A stretch of 22,619 nucleotides of DNA from Lachnospiraceae bacterium UBA1683 (GTDB lineage: Bacteria > Bacillota > Clostridia > Lachnospirales > Lachnospiraceae), in NCBI GenBank assembly GCA_002320245.1, contig DCKD01000065.1:1-22619 (forward strand). The letters run 5' to 3'. Shown here in pieces: positions 6,402 to 14,896 of this stretch. Each line of letters starts with the position of its first letter. The stretch's first letter is position 1. A model generated the notes under the pieces. It did no database searches. It had not been told where the DNA came from and saw only the letters and a list, made by a program, of their open reading frames with translations. The position numbers and the translations under genes were made by a program.

Positions 6402-7805
6402 ATGAAACGAAAGACTGATTTTATAATTTTAGGAGCGGCTTTCATCGCAGCGATTGCCGTCTCACTGACGGGATGCCAGAAAGCCAAAAGCGATACCCTC
6501 GTCCTCCGAGTCGCAAACTGGGAAGAATATATTGACGAGGGCGGATGGGACAGCTCCGAGGCAATTGACCTTGAAAACGGAACTACCATACTTGGCCGGA
6601 ATTCCATGATAGATGACTTCCAGCAATGGTATGAGCAGACCTATCACAAGAAAATCAAGGTTGAATATTCCACATTCGGAACCAATGAGGATTTATACAA
6701 TCAACTGACAATCGGTGATACCTTTGACCTTGTCTGCCCCTCCGAATACATGATTATGAAACTTTTGTCAGAAGATAAAGTTGTACCGTTTTCAAATGAA
6801 TTCTTTGATACGGATAACAAAGAAAATTATTACGCCAGGGGAGTCTCCCCTTTTATTCGTGAAATGCTGAACAAACAGGAAATCAACGGGCTCTCTCTGG
6901 GAAATTATGTTGCCGGATATATGTGGGGAACTTTGGGGTTTGTATATAACCCGGAAAAAATATCCCGGGCAGAGGCAGAAGACTGGAATCTGCTCCGTAA
7001 TCCGAAATACGCGAAGAGAATCACCACCAAAGACAGCGTCAGGGACTGTTATTTTGCCGGTCTTGCCATGGTTGAGCAGGATACACTCCAGTCCGATGAT
7101 TTTTTGCAGAAAAACGACTATAAGGAACAACTGCAGGAACTGCTAAACAATACGGATTCTGAGAAGATTGCACAGGTCGGCGCGGTACTGCGCGAGGTAA
7201 AAGACAATGCATATTCTTTCGAAACCGACAGCGGAAAATCCGACCTGGTATCGGGAAAGGTTTATGCCAACCTTCAGTGGTCCGGCGACGGCCCCTATTC
7301 CATGCAACAGGCAGAAGAAGATGGTGTGGAACTGAAATATGCTGTCCCGAAATCCTGCACGAACCTGTGGTTTGACGGCTGGTGTATGCTTAAGTCCGGA
7401 ATTGACGATAATGCAGAAAAACAACAGGCTGCAGAGGCCTTCGTAAACTATATCTCAAAACCGGAGAACGCAATACGGAATATGAACTATATCGGTTATA
7501 CTTCCTCCATCGCCGGCGGTGACAGTCAGGACATCTTTGATTATATCAAATGGTGTTACGGAGCCGAAGAGGATGACAGCGATACCGAAGATTATCCGCT
7601 CGGATATTTCTTCAGTGGAAATGAAAACGATGAAAACTACGTCATCAGAGCCGATAAAGATATGGTAACCGGACAGCTTTATGCACAGTATCCCTCAAAG
7701 GATGTAATCGACAGAAGTGTTGTCATGGCATGTTTTTCACCGGATGCGAACAGGCAAATCAGTAAAATGTGGACGGGGATACGCTGCTTTAATCCTTTTG
7801 ATTAA
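6402..7805 (+). CDS. potD: Polyamine-binding lipoprotein PotD (extended)
   Basis: The extracellular substrate-binding lipoprotein of the importer, 467 residues from the chosen ATG at 6402. A more upstream ATG at 6387 lacks a good site, whereas GAGG (6391-6394) sits 7 nt before 6402 and overlaps the end of potC. The signal peptide ends in lipobox LTGC with lipidated Cys25. The mature part begins VLRVANWEEYID, like the YFYNWTEY start of classical PotD. It is about 120 residues longer than E. coli PotD: an extra segment (WDSSEAIDLENGTTILGRNS) follows the first strand, and there is an acidic stretch (AEEDDSDTEDY) near residue 390. Ligand residues cannot be assigned securely, so polyamine specificity rests on the operon. 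Confidence 0.9.
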   Translation: MKRKTDFIILGAAFIAAIAVSLTGCQKAKSDTLVLRVANWEEYIDEGGWDSSEAIDLENGTTILGRNSMIDDFQQWYEQTYHKKIKVEYSTFGTNEDLYNQLTIGDTFDLVCPSEYMIMKLLSEDKVVPFSNEFFDTDNKENYYARGVSPFIREMLNKQEINGLSLGNYVAGYMWGTLGFVYNPEKISRAEAEDWNLLRNPKYAKRITTKDSVRDCYFAGLAMVEQDTLQSDDFLQKNDYKEQLQELLNNTDSEKIAQVGAVLREVKDNAYSFETDSGKSDLVSGKVYANLQWSGDGPYSMQQAEEDGVELKYAVPKSCTNLWFDGWCMLKSGIDDNAEKQQAAEAFVNYISKPENAIRNMNYIGYTSSIAGGDSQDIFDYIKWCYGAEEDDSDTEDYPLGYFFSGNENDENYVIRADKDMVTGQLYAQYPSKDVIDRSVVMACFSPDANRQISKMWTGIRCFNPFD

Positions 7806-7820
7806 CAGCAGCGTATCCCC
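7775..7820 (+). terminator. Hairpin spanning the potD stop codon
   Basis: The arms GGGGATACGCTGCT (7775-7788) and AGCAGCGTATCCCC (7807-7820) are perfectly complementary, extended by TTAATC (7789-7794) pairing with GATTAA (7800-7805) around a CTTTT loop, with one bulged C at 7806. The potD TAA lies inside the right arm. No T-run follows, so it is either an atypical terminator or a 3'-end stabiliser of the pot mRNA. Confidence 0.6.
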
Positions 7821-7833
7821 CGCCGAAGGGAGG

Positions 7834-7863
7834 GGCATATAGGGAGCGTACCCACCATATGCC
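7834..7863. terminator. Hairpin between convergent potD and asnB-like genes
   Basis: GGCATAT (7834-7840) and ATATGCC (7857-7863) form a perfect 7-bp stem, with inner GGG/CCC pairing. It lies in the 61-bp gap between two converging genes, 3 bp from the asnB-like stop codon, where a bidirectional terminator is expected. No strong T-run is present on either strand. Confidence 0.4.
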
Positions 7864-7866
7864 ACC

Positions 7867-9405
7867 TTACCGTTTCACAAAGTATTCCTCATACCAGACA
7901 AGAAATGTATAAATTGTCCACACTTTTCTCCAGTTATCTGAATTTCCTCCCACATAATCATCGAAAATTGCGTTGATTTCATCTACATGGAAAAATTTCT
8001 CTGCGGTTTCACTGCGGAATTTAGCCCGCACATCCTGATTGTACCGCTCATCTGCCATCCACACACGAATCGGCACGATGAATCCCAACTTTTTGCGAAA
8101 TGCAATCTCATCCGGTAATACTTTTGCGGCAGCCGTTCGGAATGCGACTTTATTCTGTTCCTCATTGACTTTATATTTTGACGGTATGCGCGCTGCAATA
8201 TCAAATATCCTTCTGTCCGTAAGCGGCATCCGGATTTCCAGACCGGCCGCGGTGCTCATCTTGTCCACATTGAGGTAAATATCCCCTTCCAGCCATATTT
8301 GTATATCCACGTCAGACATTTTGGTCAGCGGGTCCAACCCTTCTGTTTCCTCGTAAATCCCTGCCGCCAGCTCAATTGGCAATACATCCGGGTCATACTT
8401 CTTTAAAATTCTCTGTTTCTCATCTTCCTTCATAATGTTGGTATTTCCCACATAGAAGTTCTTCAGATTTTCCCCATATCGCTCTGCATTGCGGTACATA
8501 TTATATCCGCCAAAAAACTCATCGGCGCCCTCACCTGAATAACAGATTTTTGTATGCTCCGCTGTCTTTCTGCATGCAATGGCAAATACAATTGCGGAAG
8601 CATCCCCCAGCGGCTGCTCCATGTTATACATCACATACGGTACGATATCAAAATACTCTTCCGGGGTAATCACACATCTTGCATTCTTACGCCCTAATAT
8701 CTCTGCCGTATGCTGTGCCAATACTGACTCATCAAACCGTTCCTCCTCATACCCGCAGGAATCCGTCATCTCCACGTCAGACATGGCAAGTACATAGGAG
8801 GAATCCACCCCTCCTGAAAGGAAGGATTCCGCAGTCTCATCCTTTGTCTTTACCTCCGGCATAATTTCCTGAATGGTTTTGTGTATCTCATCCGCCCATT
8901 CTTCCAGGGATTTACTCTCATCCGGATGGAATTCCGGTGTCCAGTAGCGTTCAATCTTCAGCCTTCTGTTTTTCCAGATTAGATACCGCCCCGGCATAAG
9001 CTTTTTGAGCCCTTTGAAAAAAGTATCCTCCCCTGCCACATAGGTCAGCGTCAGATAGAGCTGCAGCATTTCCTCATTCAGCTCCTTTACAAATCCCGGC
9101 TGTTCCATAATCTGGCGGATGGTTGTGCCATAGAGCAGATGCCCGTCCGCTGTTTCATAATAATAAAACGGTTTCGTTCCAAACTGGTCTCTCAGGCAGA
9201 ACAGCGTCTGCTGTTCCTCATCCCACAGTGCAAATGCAAACATTCCATGCATATGGTCAGCCATCTCACATCCCCATGTTTCATACGCCTTCACCAAAAT
9301 TTCCTGTTCCCGCTCTTCCCTTGACAGTACAAGCGAAATTCCAAGTCTCTCGCAAAGTTCCTCCCAGTTCCGAATATGTCCCCGGTATTCTTTGACTTTT
9401 ATCAT
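7867..9405 (-). CDS. Asparagine-synthetase-like amidotransferase lacking the Ntn cysteine
   Basis: A 512-residue relative of glutamine-hydrolysing asparagine synthetase B (AsnB, usually about 600 residues). The C-terminal synthetase domain is intact: PP-loop SGGVDSS (197-203), YSGEGADEFFGGY, and LEIRMPLTDRRIFD are visible. The N-terminal glutaminase domain is cut short. It begins at the region equivalent to NGEIYN (EYRGHIRNWEEL) and keeps GMFAFALWD and LRDQFGTKPFYY, but lacks the first roughly 70 residues including the Cys2 nucleophile. The start at 9405 is supported by AAGGAGG 8 nt upstream, so the short form seems to be the expressed form. It may use free ammonia or a partner glutaminase, or modify another carboxylate. 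A 185-bp repeat element lies immediately upstream. Confidence 0.88.
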   Translation of the reverse strand: MIKVKEYRGHIRNWEELCERLGISLVLSREEREQEILVKAYETWGCEMADHMHGMFAFALWDEEQQTLFCLRDQFGTKPFYYYETADGHLLYGTTIRQIMEQPGFVKELNEEMLQLYLTLTYVAGEDTFFKGLKKLMPGRYLIWKNRRLKIERYWTPEFHPDESKSLEEWADEIHKTIQEIMPEVKTKDETAESFLSGGVDSSYVLAMSDVEMTDSCGYEEERFDESVLAQHTAEILGRKNARCVITPEEYFDIVPYVMYNMEQPLGDASAIVFAIACRKTAEHTKICYSGEGADEFFGGYNMYRNAERYGENLKNFYVGNTNIMKEDEKQRILKKYDPDVLPIELAAGIYEETEGLDPLTKMSDVDIQIWLEGDIYLNVDKMSTAAGLEIRMPLTDRRIFDIAARIPSKYKVNEEQNKVAFRTAAAKVLPDEIAFRKKLGFIVPIRVWMADERYNQDVRAKFRSETAEKFFHVDEINAIFDDYVGGNSDNWRKVWTIYTFLVWYEEYFVKR

Positions 9406-9434
9406 TTGTATAACCTCCTTTTTATATGGCATCT

Positions 9435-9619
9435 GTAACTATTCAGGACGTTGAGAACGCAGACCACCGCCCCGCCTGCTTTGCAGGCTATTCGCTGCTA
9501 CGCAGTTTCTGTCTGAGGTTTCATGGGCGTTCCTCCCATCCCCAAATGCCAATGCAGCCCTATGCAAGTAAGCTTGCACTGGTCTGCCTTTGCATTTCGC
9601 TGCTGTTCTGAACTGTTAC
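9435..9619. repeat. 185-bp multi-hairpin intergenic element
   Basis: The ends are inverted: GTAACTATTCAG (9435-9446) matches CTGAACTGTTAC (9608-9619) at 10 of 12 positions. Inside are smaller hairpins: GCCTGC-TTT-GCAGGC (9474-9488), ATGGG/CCCAT near 9522-9539, GCAAG-TAAG-CTTGC near 9564-9577, and AAATGC/GCATTT enclosing the last. An AGCAGC/GCTGCT pair also flanks the right end. It lies between the ABC exporter gene and the asnB-like gene and contains no convincing reading frame. The form suggests a dispersed structured repeat or MITE-like element. It differs in sequence from the element at 3065-3278. Confidence 0.6.
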
Positions 9620-9636
9620 TAGCAGCTTTTGATTGA

Positions 9637-12600
9637 TTACTCTGTCCGGAGCGCCGTTACCGGATCACTCTTTGATGCCTTGCCCGACGGAATCAGCCCG
9701 CCCAACAGTGTAAGCAGGACACTCAGCAAAATCAGTATCAGCGCCGGAATCACCGGAAGAACCGCATTGATATCATTGCTGTCTGCCAGATGATGAATCA
9801 GCATATTGCCCGGAATCAGAATCAGCAGTGTCAGACCGATACCAATCATCCCCGCACACAGTCCGATAATAAATGTCTCTGCATTAAATACCTGGGAAAT
9901 ATTTTTCTTCGACGCCCCGATTGCACGCAATATACCGATTTCCTTCTTTCGCTCCAGAACACTGATGTATGTGATTACACCAATCATAATGGATGAAACC
10001 ACAAGGGAAATCGCTACAAAGGCAATGAGCACATAGCTGACGATATCCACTATATCGGTGACCGAGGACATCAGCGTACCAACTACGTCCGTATAAGTGA
10101 TGACCTGCTCTTCCTTTCCTTCTGCCTCCATCTTCTTGTTATAGTCATCCAGTATTTTCACCACATTCTCTTTACTTTCAAAATCTGTCGGGTAAATATT
10201 AATCCCGCTCGGCACGTCAAAATCCACATAGCCTGCCTTCTGTAAATTATTGTCATAAGATGCACTGGAAGCAGAACCAAGGGACATCAGAAGCTCCGTA
10301 AGTTCATCCTCATTCATGTTCATCCGGAATGCCCCTGCAAATACATCCGCATCAATGCTCATGGCATCTCCCATCGCACTTTGCAGCCGCCTTCCAACCT
10401 GTATCATTGACTGCTGCATTGCATTTTCAAGCCCGCCGGTTATCTGGCCTGCAATCTGCCGCATCGCAGAGGATATCTGACTTTCCAGCGACCGGGAAAG
10501 CGCTCCCATATAAACACCCATCGCTTCCTGCATATATTTCTGCACTGAACCCGAAACCTGAGATCCCAAACTTTCCATGTCTACCATTGCCGCGATTCCA
10601 TCCGAGAGCTGCTGTTTTCCGGCAGGTGTATTCAGATAATCTATAAAATACTCCCCCATCTTATCTGGGGCCGGAAGACCGTTTACAGACGCATATTCCC
10701 CATAACCTGCTGCAAGTTCTCCGGCAAGCTTTTCCAACTGCTCCTGAGTAATCTCCACATTCCCGTCAATATTAAAAATTTCTGAAGCCCATTTTTTCAA
10801 AATCCCCTGTGCTTCTTCCGTCTGAAGGTATTCAATCAGGTATTCATCAAACTTATCCGGATCCGTGTACCCCTTCGCATCCGCATATGCCTGATAGCCT
10901 TTCAATATCTCTGTGACCATGGCCTGCATCTGTTCCATGCTGATTGTAATTCCCCCATTATTCTGGATCATTTCTTTTATATTATCCGAAAGGATTTTCT
11001 GCGCGTCCGGAGTTGTGAGATATTTCAGGAACTCCTCTCCCAGTTTCGAATAATCTGCCTCCGGGTGTTCCGCCGCATATGCCTGATAGCCTTCCAGCAG
11101 ACCAGAGGCCATCTGTTTCATCCCATCATCCGAAACAGACAAATCCAGCCCGCTCATAATGTCCCCCAGATTCATCTTCGGCATATTATCCAGATTCAGC
11201 TCTATTTTGTCCAAATCCACAAGACCCGACAGGTCAAGAGAATTCCCCCCTATATCAAATGCATCCGCAAAATCAAACGTGCCCTGAAGATTTCCGTTTA
11301 GAGCACTTGCATCGAATTTGAACGCATCCTGAAGGGCATTCTTATCCACGGTAAAAAGAGAATTCATATCAAAATGATTCTGGTCATCCTCTTCTCCGAA
11401 CGGTTTGTTCGTAAATACATTTATATCCGGATTCTTAAGCTGCTGCTGAACAATCTGGCTTTTCTCTGCCTTGTCGGAAACATGGCGGATAAGCGATGCC
11501 GGATAACCGATTCCTGCAGTCAGAGCCGTGGCACTTGCCCCTTCGGAGGGCTGAACCACACCCACCACTGTAATATCCTCACCATTCTTCACCAGATTTT
11601 TCATATAATCCTTATTGTCGGATTTATCCTTCCACACCTGATACTGATTATCATATTCATAATAATCCGCACTGTTTACCAGCTTGAATTTGATTCCCAG
11701 AATCTCGTCATAAGAATACGAATCCGCCCGCTCCGGAGTCTGGACGTCATCCTCGTCGATAAACTCCTGAATCATCTCATCCAACTCCACCGGATCACGC
11801 AATCCAAGCGTATACTGCATGAAATCACTGATTCCTCCATCAGAAGTAAGTACAACAACACACTCGTTATAGTTCTTCGGCCAGCGTCCTGCCCTGACAT
11901 CGTACTGATTTTCATAAAGTCCGCTGTTCTCCGGCATCTGATAAAATACATCGGTACTCATCATGGAGGACATCATACTGTTGGAACCGGAGGATGAGCC
12001 GAAACCGAGGGAATCAAAGGATTTATCCGGATTCACCTGACGGATTTTATCCCCATACTGCCGGTAAATGTGCGGGACAGCATTATAGGAATATTCTACT
12101 GCATTCGCATATTTCTCTATCCCACTGTCCCCACTTTCCAGATAATGTTTCAGTGATTTCAGGTCGTTAGAATTCATGGTTGAAAACATATCTGTGACCA
12201 TCTGTATCACCTTTATATCTCCGGAACCGCTCTTTTTATTCCTTCCTCCTCCGGCATCGCCCACCATCATAGACGTAATATCAAAACCGGTACTCTGGAT
12301 CTGGAGCGGATACTCGGAAAGCGTCTCCTTTTCCACTGATTTGATATAATCATTCACTCCGGTTGATAATGACAGAATCAATGCAATTCCGATAATTCCA
12401 ATGGAGCCCGCAAAAGAGGTCAGAAGGGTTCTGCCTTTTTTCGTCCGCAAATTATTAAAGCTAAGTGACAGGGCTGTCAGAAATGACATGGAAGACTTCC
12501 CCATATTCCGGTGCTCCGGCTCTTCCATCCGCTCTTCCCTTACATCGAACGCATTCGAATCCGAACGAATCTTTCCATCCCGCAGATTGACAATACGGGT

Positions 12601-13221
12601 GGCGTACTCATCCGCCAGCTCCGGATTGTGCGTGACCATCACCACCAGACGGTCCTTCGCCACCTCCCGCAAAAGCTCCATCACCTGAACGCTTGTATCG
12701 CTGTCCAGCGCTCCGGTCGGTTCGTCCGCCAGCAGAATATCCGGGTCATTTACCAAGGCTCTCGCAATCGCCACTCTCTGCATCTGGCCGCCTGACATCT
12801 GATTCGGTTTTTTATGAAGCTGCTCCCCAAGCCCTACCTTTTCCAGCGCCTCTATAGCCCTTTGACGCCTCTCTGCCTTTCCAATGCCTGAAATAGTCAA
12901 TGCCAGCTCTACATTCGACAACACTGTCTGGTGCGGAATCAGGTTATAACTCTGAAATACAAAACCAATCGTATGATTCCGGTACGAATCCCAATCCCTG
13001 TCTTTATATTTTTTTGTCGAAATCCCATTGATAATCAAATCACCGCTGTCATAGCGGTCAAGTCCGCCGATGATATTTAACAGTGTTGTCTTCCCTGAAC
13101 CACTGGGACCTAAGATTGCCACAAACTCATTATCTCTTAGATTCAGGCTGACATCATCCAGAGCGTTCTGCACCAAGGCTCCTGTTCTATATTCTTTGCA
13201 TATATGTTGAATCTGCAGCAT
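9637..13221 (-). CDS. Fused ABC ATPase/FtsX-type permease, MacB-like exporter
   Basis: A 1194-residue protein. Residues 1-225 are a LolD/MacB-type ATPase: Walker A GPSGSGKT (38-45), signature MSGGQMQRVAIARAL (142-156), Walker B ILLADEP (162-168), switch His198. A transmembrane helix follows at about 263-287, then an extracytoplasmic region of about 760 residues, and three further helices near 1058-1083, 1115-1140 and 1152-1178 with the FtsX motif ERKKEIGILRAIGASKKNI. This topology fits mechanotransmission exporters of antimicrobials, peptides or lipoproteins. Residues 708-880 contain three repeats of 64 residues (GYQAYA..GYQAYA..GYGEYA). Met- and Gln-rich helical stretches (890-955) look coiled-coil-like. 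The start has GAGGAG 6 nt upstream. It follows the M20 gene by 44 bp, likely one transcript. The substrate is unknown. Confidence 0.9.
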   Translation of the reverse strand: MLQIQHICKEYRTGALVQNALDDVSLNLRDNEFVAILGPSGSGKTTLLNIIGGLDRYDSGDLIINGISTKKYKDRDWDSYRNHTIGFVFQSYNLIPHQTVLSNVELALTISGIGKAERRQRAIEALEKVGLGEQLHKKPNQMSGGQMQRVAIARALVNDPDILLADEPTGALDSDTSVQVMELLREVAKDRLVVMVTHNPELADEYATRIVNLRDGKIRSDSNAFDVREERMEEPEHRNMGKSSMSFLTALSLSFNNLRTKKGRTLLTSFAGSIGIIGIALILSLSTGVNDYIKSVEKETLSEYPLQIQSTGFDITSMMVGDAGGGRNKKSGSGDIKVIQMVTDMFSTMNSNDLKSLKHYLESGDSGIEKYANAVEYSYNAVPHIYRQYGDKIRQVNPDKSFDSLGFGSSSGSNSMMSSMMSTDVFYQMPENSGLYENQYDVRAGRWPKNYNECVVVLTSDGGISDFMQYTLGLRDPVELDEMIQEFIDEDDVQTPERADSYSYDEILGIKFKLVNSADYYEYDNQYQVWKDKSDNKDYMKNLVKNGEDITVVGVVQPSEGASATALTAGIGYPASLIRHVSDKAEKSQIVQQQLKNPDINVFTNKPFGEEDDQNHFDMNSLFTVDKNALQDAFKFDASALNGNLQGTFDFADAFDIGGNSLDLSGLVDLDKIELNLDNMPKMNLGDIMSGLDLSVSDDGMKQMASGLLEGYQAYAAEHPEADYSKLGEEFLKYLTTPDAQKILSDNIKEMIQNNGGITISMEQMQAMVTEILKGYQAYADAKGYTDPDKFDEYLIEYLQTEEAQGILKKWASEIFNIDGNVEITQEQLEKLAGELAAGYGEYASVNGLPAPDKMGEYFIDYLNTPAGKQQLSDGIAAMVDMESLGSQVSGSVQKYMQEAMGVYMGALSRSLESQISSAMRQIAGQITGGLENAMQQSMIQVGRRLQSAMGDAMSIDADVFAGAFRMNMNEDELTELLMSLGSASSASYDNNLQKAGYVDFDVPSGINIYPTDFESKENVVKILDDYNKKMEAEGKEEQVITYTDVVGTLMSSVTDIVDIVSYVLIAFVAISLVVSSIMIGVITYISVLERKKEIGILRAIGASKKNISQVFNAETFIIGLCAGMIGIGLTLLILIPGNMLIHHLADSNDINAVLPVIPALILILLSVLLTLLGGLIPSGKASKSDPVTALRTE

Positions 13222-13265
13222 ACCTATCTCCTCTTTTTACGCCTTCACTTGAAGTGTTCTTTACA

Positions 13266-14441
13266 CTACTTATTATTTTTTAACCATTGCGCCGCACAGT
13301 GTGCCAGACACGCTGCCCCGACAGGACATACCTCTTCATTGAATCTTACCTTCGGGTGATGTGCAGGGAATTCTCCCCGCTCATCCGGGTATCCCGCTGA
13401 CAGGTACATAAAGGTACTTGGAACTTTCTCGGCAATCACGGCAAAATCTTCTGATGCACTTGCCGAGATACCCGGGCATCCTGTCATTCCCGGAATGCCA
13501 AGCTCCTGCATATAACCGACGATTTCATCTGTCAGCTCCGGATTACAGATTAACGGCGGCACTTCAGAAATCATCTCAATCTCTGCACTTCCGCCAAATA
13601 CTTCCGCCGTCTTCTCTGACACCTCTTTCATCCTTCGTACAAGCAGTTCTCTCGCTTCCACCTTATTTGTACGAATTGTACCCTGAAGGACAGCCGTCTG
13701 CGGAATAATATTCGCAGCAGTTCCTGCCTGAAACTGTCCTATCGTAAGAACACAGGAATGTGTCGGGTTACATTCTCTTGCAATCAACTCCTGCAATGCA
13801 AGATGAATATGCACCCCGATATTAACCGGATCAACTCCGGAATGAGGGTATGCACCATGTGTCCCTTTCCCTGTAACAGTAATTTTGAACCCATCCACGG
13901 AATACATCATCGTATCTTTATCATTGTACATATACGTGCCAATCGGTGTTTTCCCCGGTGATACATGATATGCGAGGGCTGCATCGACCTTTGGGTTTTC
14001 GAGAATTCCTTCTCCTACCATATTCTTACTTCCCTGAAAAGTCTCTTCTGCCGGCTGGAACATGAATTTTACGGTTCCTTCCAGCGTATCTTCCTTCTCC
14101 CTGAGCATCTTAGCCGCCGTCAAAAGCATCGCCGCATGGAAGTCATGACCACATGCATGTGCTTCCGTGCCTGTCGGGCAGGCAAAAGGCTCCCCGCTTT
14201 CCTCCGGCATTGGAAGCGCATCCATATCCGCGCGGAGCAAAATGACCTTTCCTCCCTTTCCCAACGTCGCTGTAACCCCATAGCCACAATCCCGGGGCTC
14301 CAAACCATACTCTGTCAATTTTTCCATGACAAATGCTTTTGTTCCCGGCATATCAAGTCCCGTTTCAGCGTGGGCATGCATATACCGGCGGTTCGCTATT
14401 GTCTCTTCCTTCAGTTCCATTGCTCTTTCATAATAGTTCAT
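13266..14441 (-). CDS. M20-family amidohydrolase/aminoacylase
   Basis: A 391-residue zinc peptidase-family enzyme (M20D; hippurate hydrolase, N-acyl-amino-acid amidohydrolase and related). Metal and catalytic motifs are in order: LRADMDALP (69-77), ACGHDFHAAML (96-106), FQPAEE (128-133), a HVSP stretch around His159, and a C-terminal SASEDFA and PAHHP. It hydrolyses N-acyl amides of amino acids or peptides; the exact substrate is not readable. No signal peptide is seen, so it is cytoplasmic. AGGAGG lies 7 nt before the ATG. It is first in an apparent operon with the large ABC exporter, which could suggest removal of acyl-peptide compounds. Confidence 0.92.
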   Translation of the reverse strand: MNYYERAMELKEETIANRRYMHAHAETGLDMPGTKAFVMEKLTEYGLEPRDCGYGVTATLGKGGKVILLRADMDALPMPEESGEPFACPTGTEAHACGHDFHAAMLLTAAKMLREKEDTLEGTVKFMFQPAEETFQGSKNMVGEGILENPKVDAALAYHVSPGKTPIGTYMYNDKDTMMYSVDGFKITVTGKGTHGAYPHSGVDPVNIGVHIHLALQELIARECNPTHSCVLTIGQFQAGTAANIIPQTAVLQGTIRTNKVEARELLVRRMKEVSEKTAEVFGGSAEIEMISEVPPLICNPELTDEIVGYMQELGIPGMTGCPGISASASEDFAVIAEKVPSTFMYLSAGYPDERGEFPAHHPKVRFNEEVCPVGAACLAHCAAQWLKNNK

Positions 14442-14556
14442 CTGTTATCCTCCTTACTTCATAACACCGATAAAATCAGTTTACTTTTTATGTCTGCATC
14501 TCTCTTCTTTTATCTTCCATATTCTTCAGATAAGTACAAGGGAACATATTTCATTT

Positions 14557-14585
14557 ATCATATCACCCAACTTATTATTATTCAA
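14557..14585 (-). promoter_or_regulatory. Putative promoter of the M20/ABC operon
   Basis: On the minus strand TTGAAT (14580-14585) is separated by exactly 17 bp from TATGAT (14557-14562). The leader to the M20 start would be roughly 110 nt. The region is AT-rich, so chance matches are possible. Confidence 0.45.
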
Positions 14586-14597
14586 TATTTTTGTTAT

Positions 14598-14642
14598 CAT
14601 TAAAATTTTCCTCATTAAGATTTTCCCCGTTAAGATTTCCTT
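14598..14642. repeat. Three 15-bp tandem repeats
   Basis: Three adjacent units of exactly 15 bp, CATTAAAATTTTCCT, CATTAAGATTTTCCC and CGTTAAGATTTCCTT, lie directly upstream of the putative M20 promoter. The last unit is the most diverged. Confidence 0.7.
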
Positions 14643-14896
14643 CTTATTATATCCTCCAACAGAACCGTTCTGTTTGAATTTAGTTATGGAAGTTTTTACC
14701 TCATCTGTGATTCTTCGCAATTCGATTGTATTTATTCATAAACAGGAAGTATATCCCCCCTTAATCTGCCGGCTATTTTGCACGGAAGAGCGGATACTTT
14801 TTTATGAGACAAAAAGGTGCCATGGCTCCAAAGGGATACCATGACACTCATCATTTTTCATTCAATCACTATTCTGTTCAGACTATATGCCTCACT

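Larger units (their letters stand above)
14442..14896. other. Gene-poor upstream region of the M20 operon
   Basis: About 455 AT-rich bases without a convincing gene. It contains the putative promoter (14557-14585), three 15-bp tandem repeats (14598-14642) and no other clear signal; a 64-codon minus-strand frame here is made largely by the repeat and is not accepted as a gene. Confidence 0.6.

Noticed and set aside
9406..9432. Longer asnB-like start at 9432
   Set aside because: The extension MPYKKEVIQ is read through the Shine-Dalgarno AAGGAGG at 9414-9420 that serves the ATG at 9405.
11374..11997. A 207-codon plus-strand frame opposite the exporter gene
   Set aside because: It lies fully antisense to the large exporter frame, has no Shine-Dalgarno, and its composition follows from the opposite-strand codons. 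Similar shadow frames at 15491-16108, 15729-16376 and 13965-14603 were rejected for the same reason.
14526..14720. A 64-codon minus-strand frame upstream of the M20 gene
   Set aside because: Its sequence is largely produced by the 15-bp tandem repeats and AT-rich DNA, and it overlaps the putative promoter; no family-like pattern is seen.
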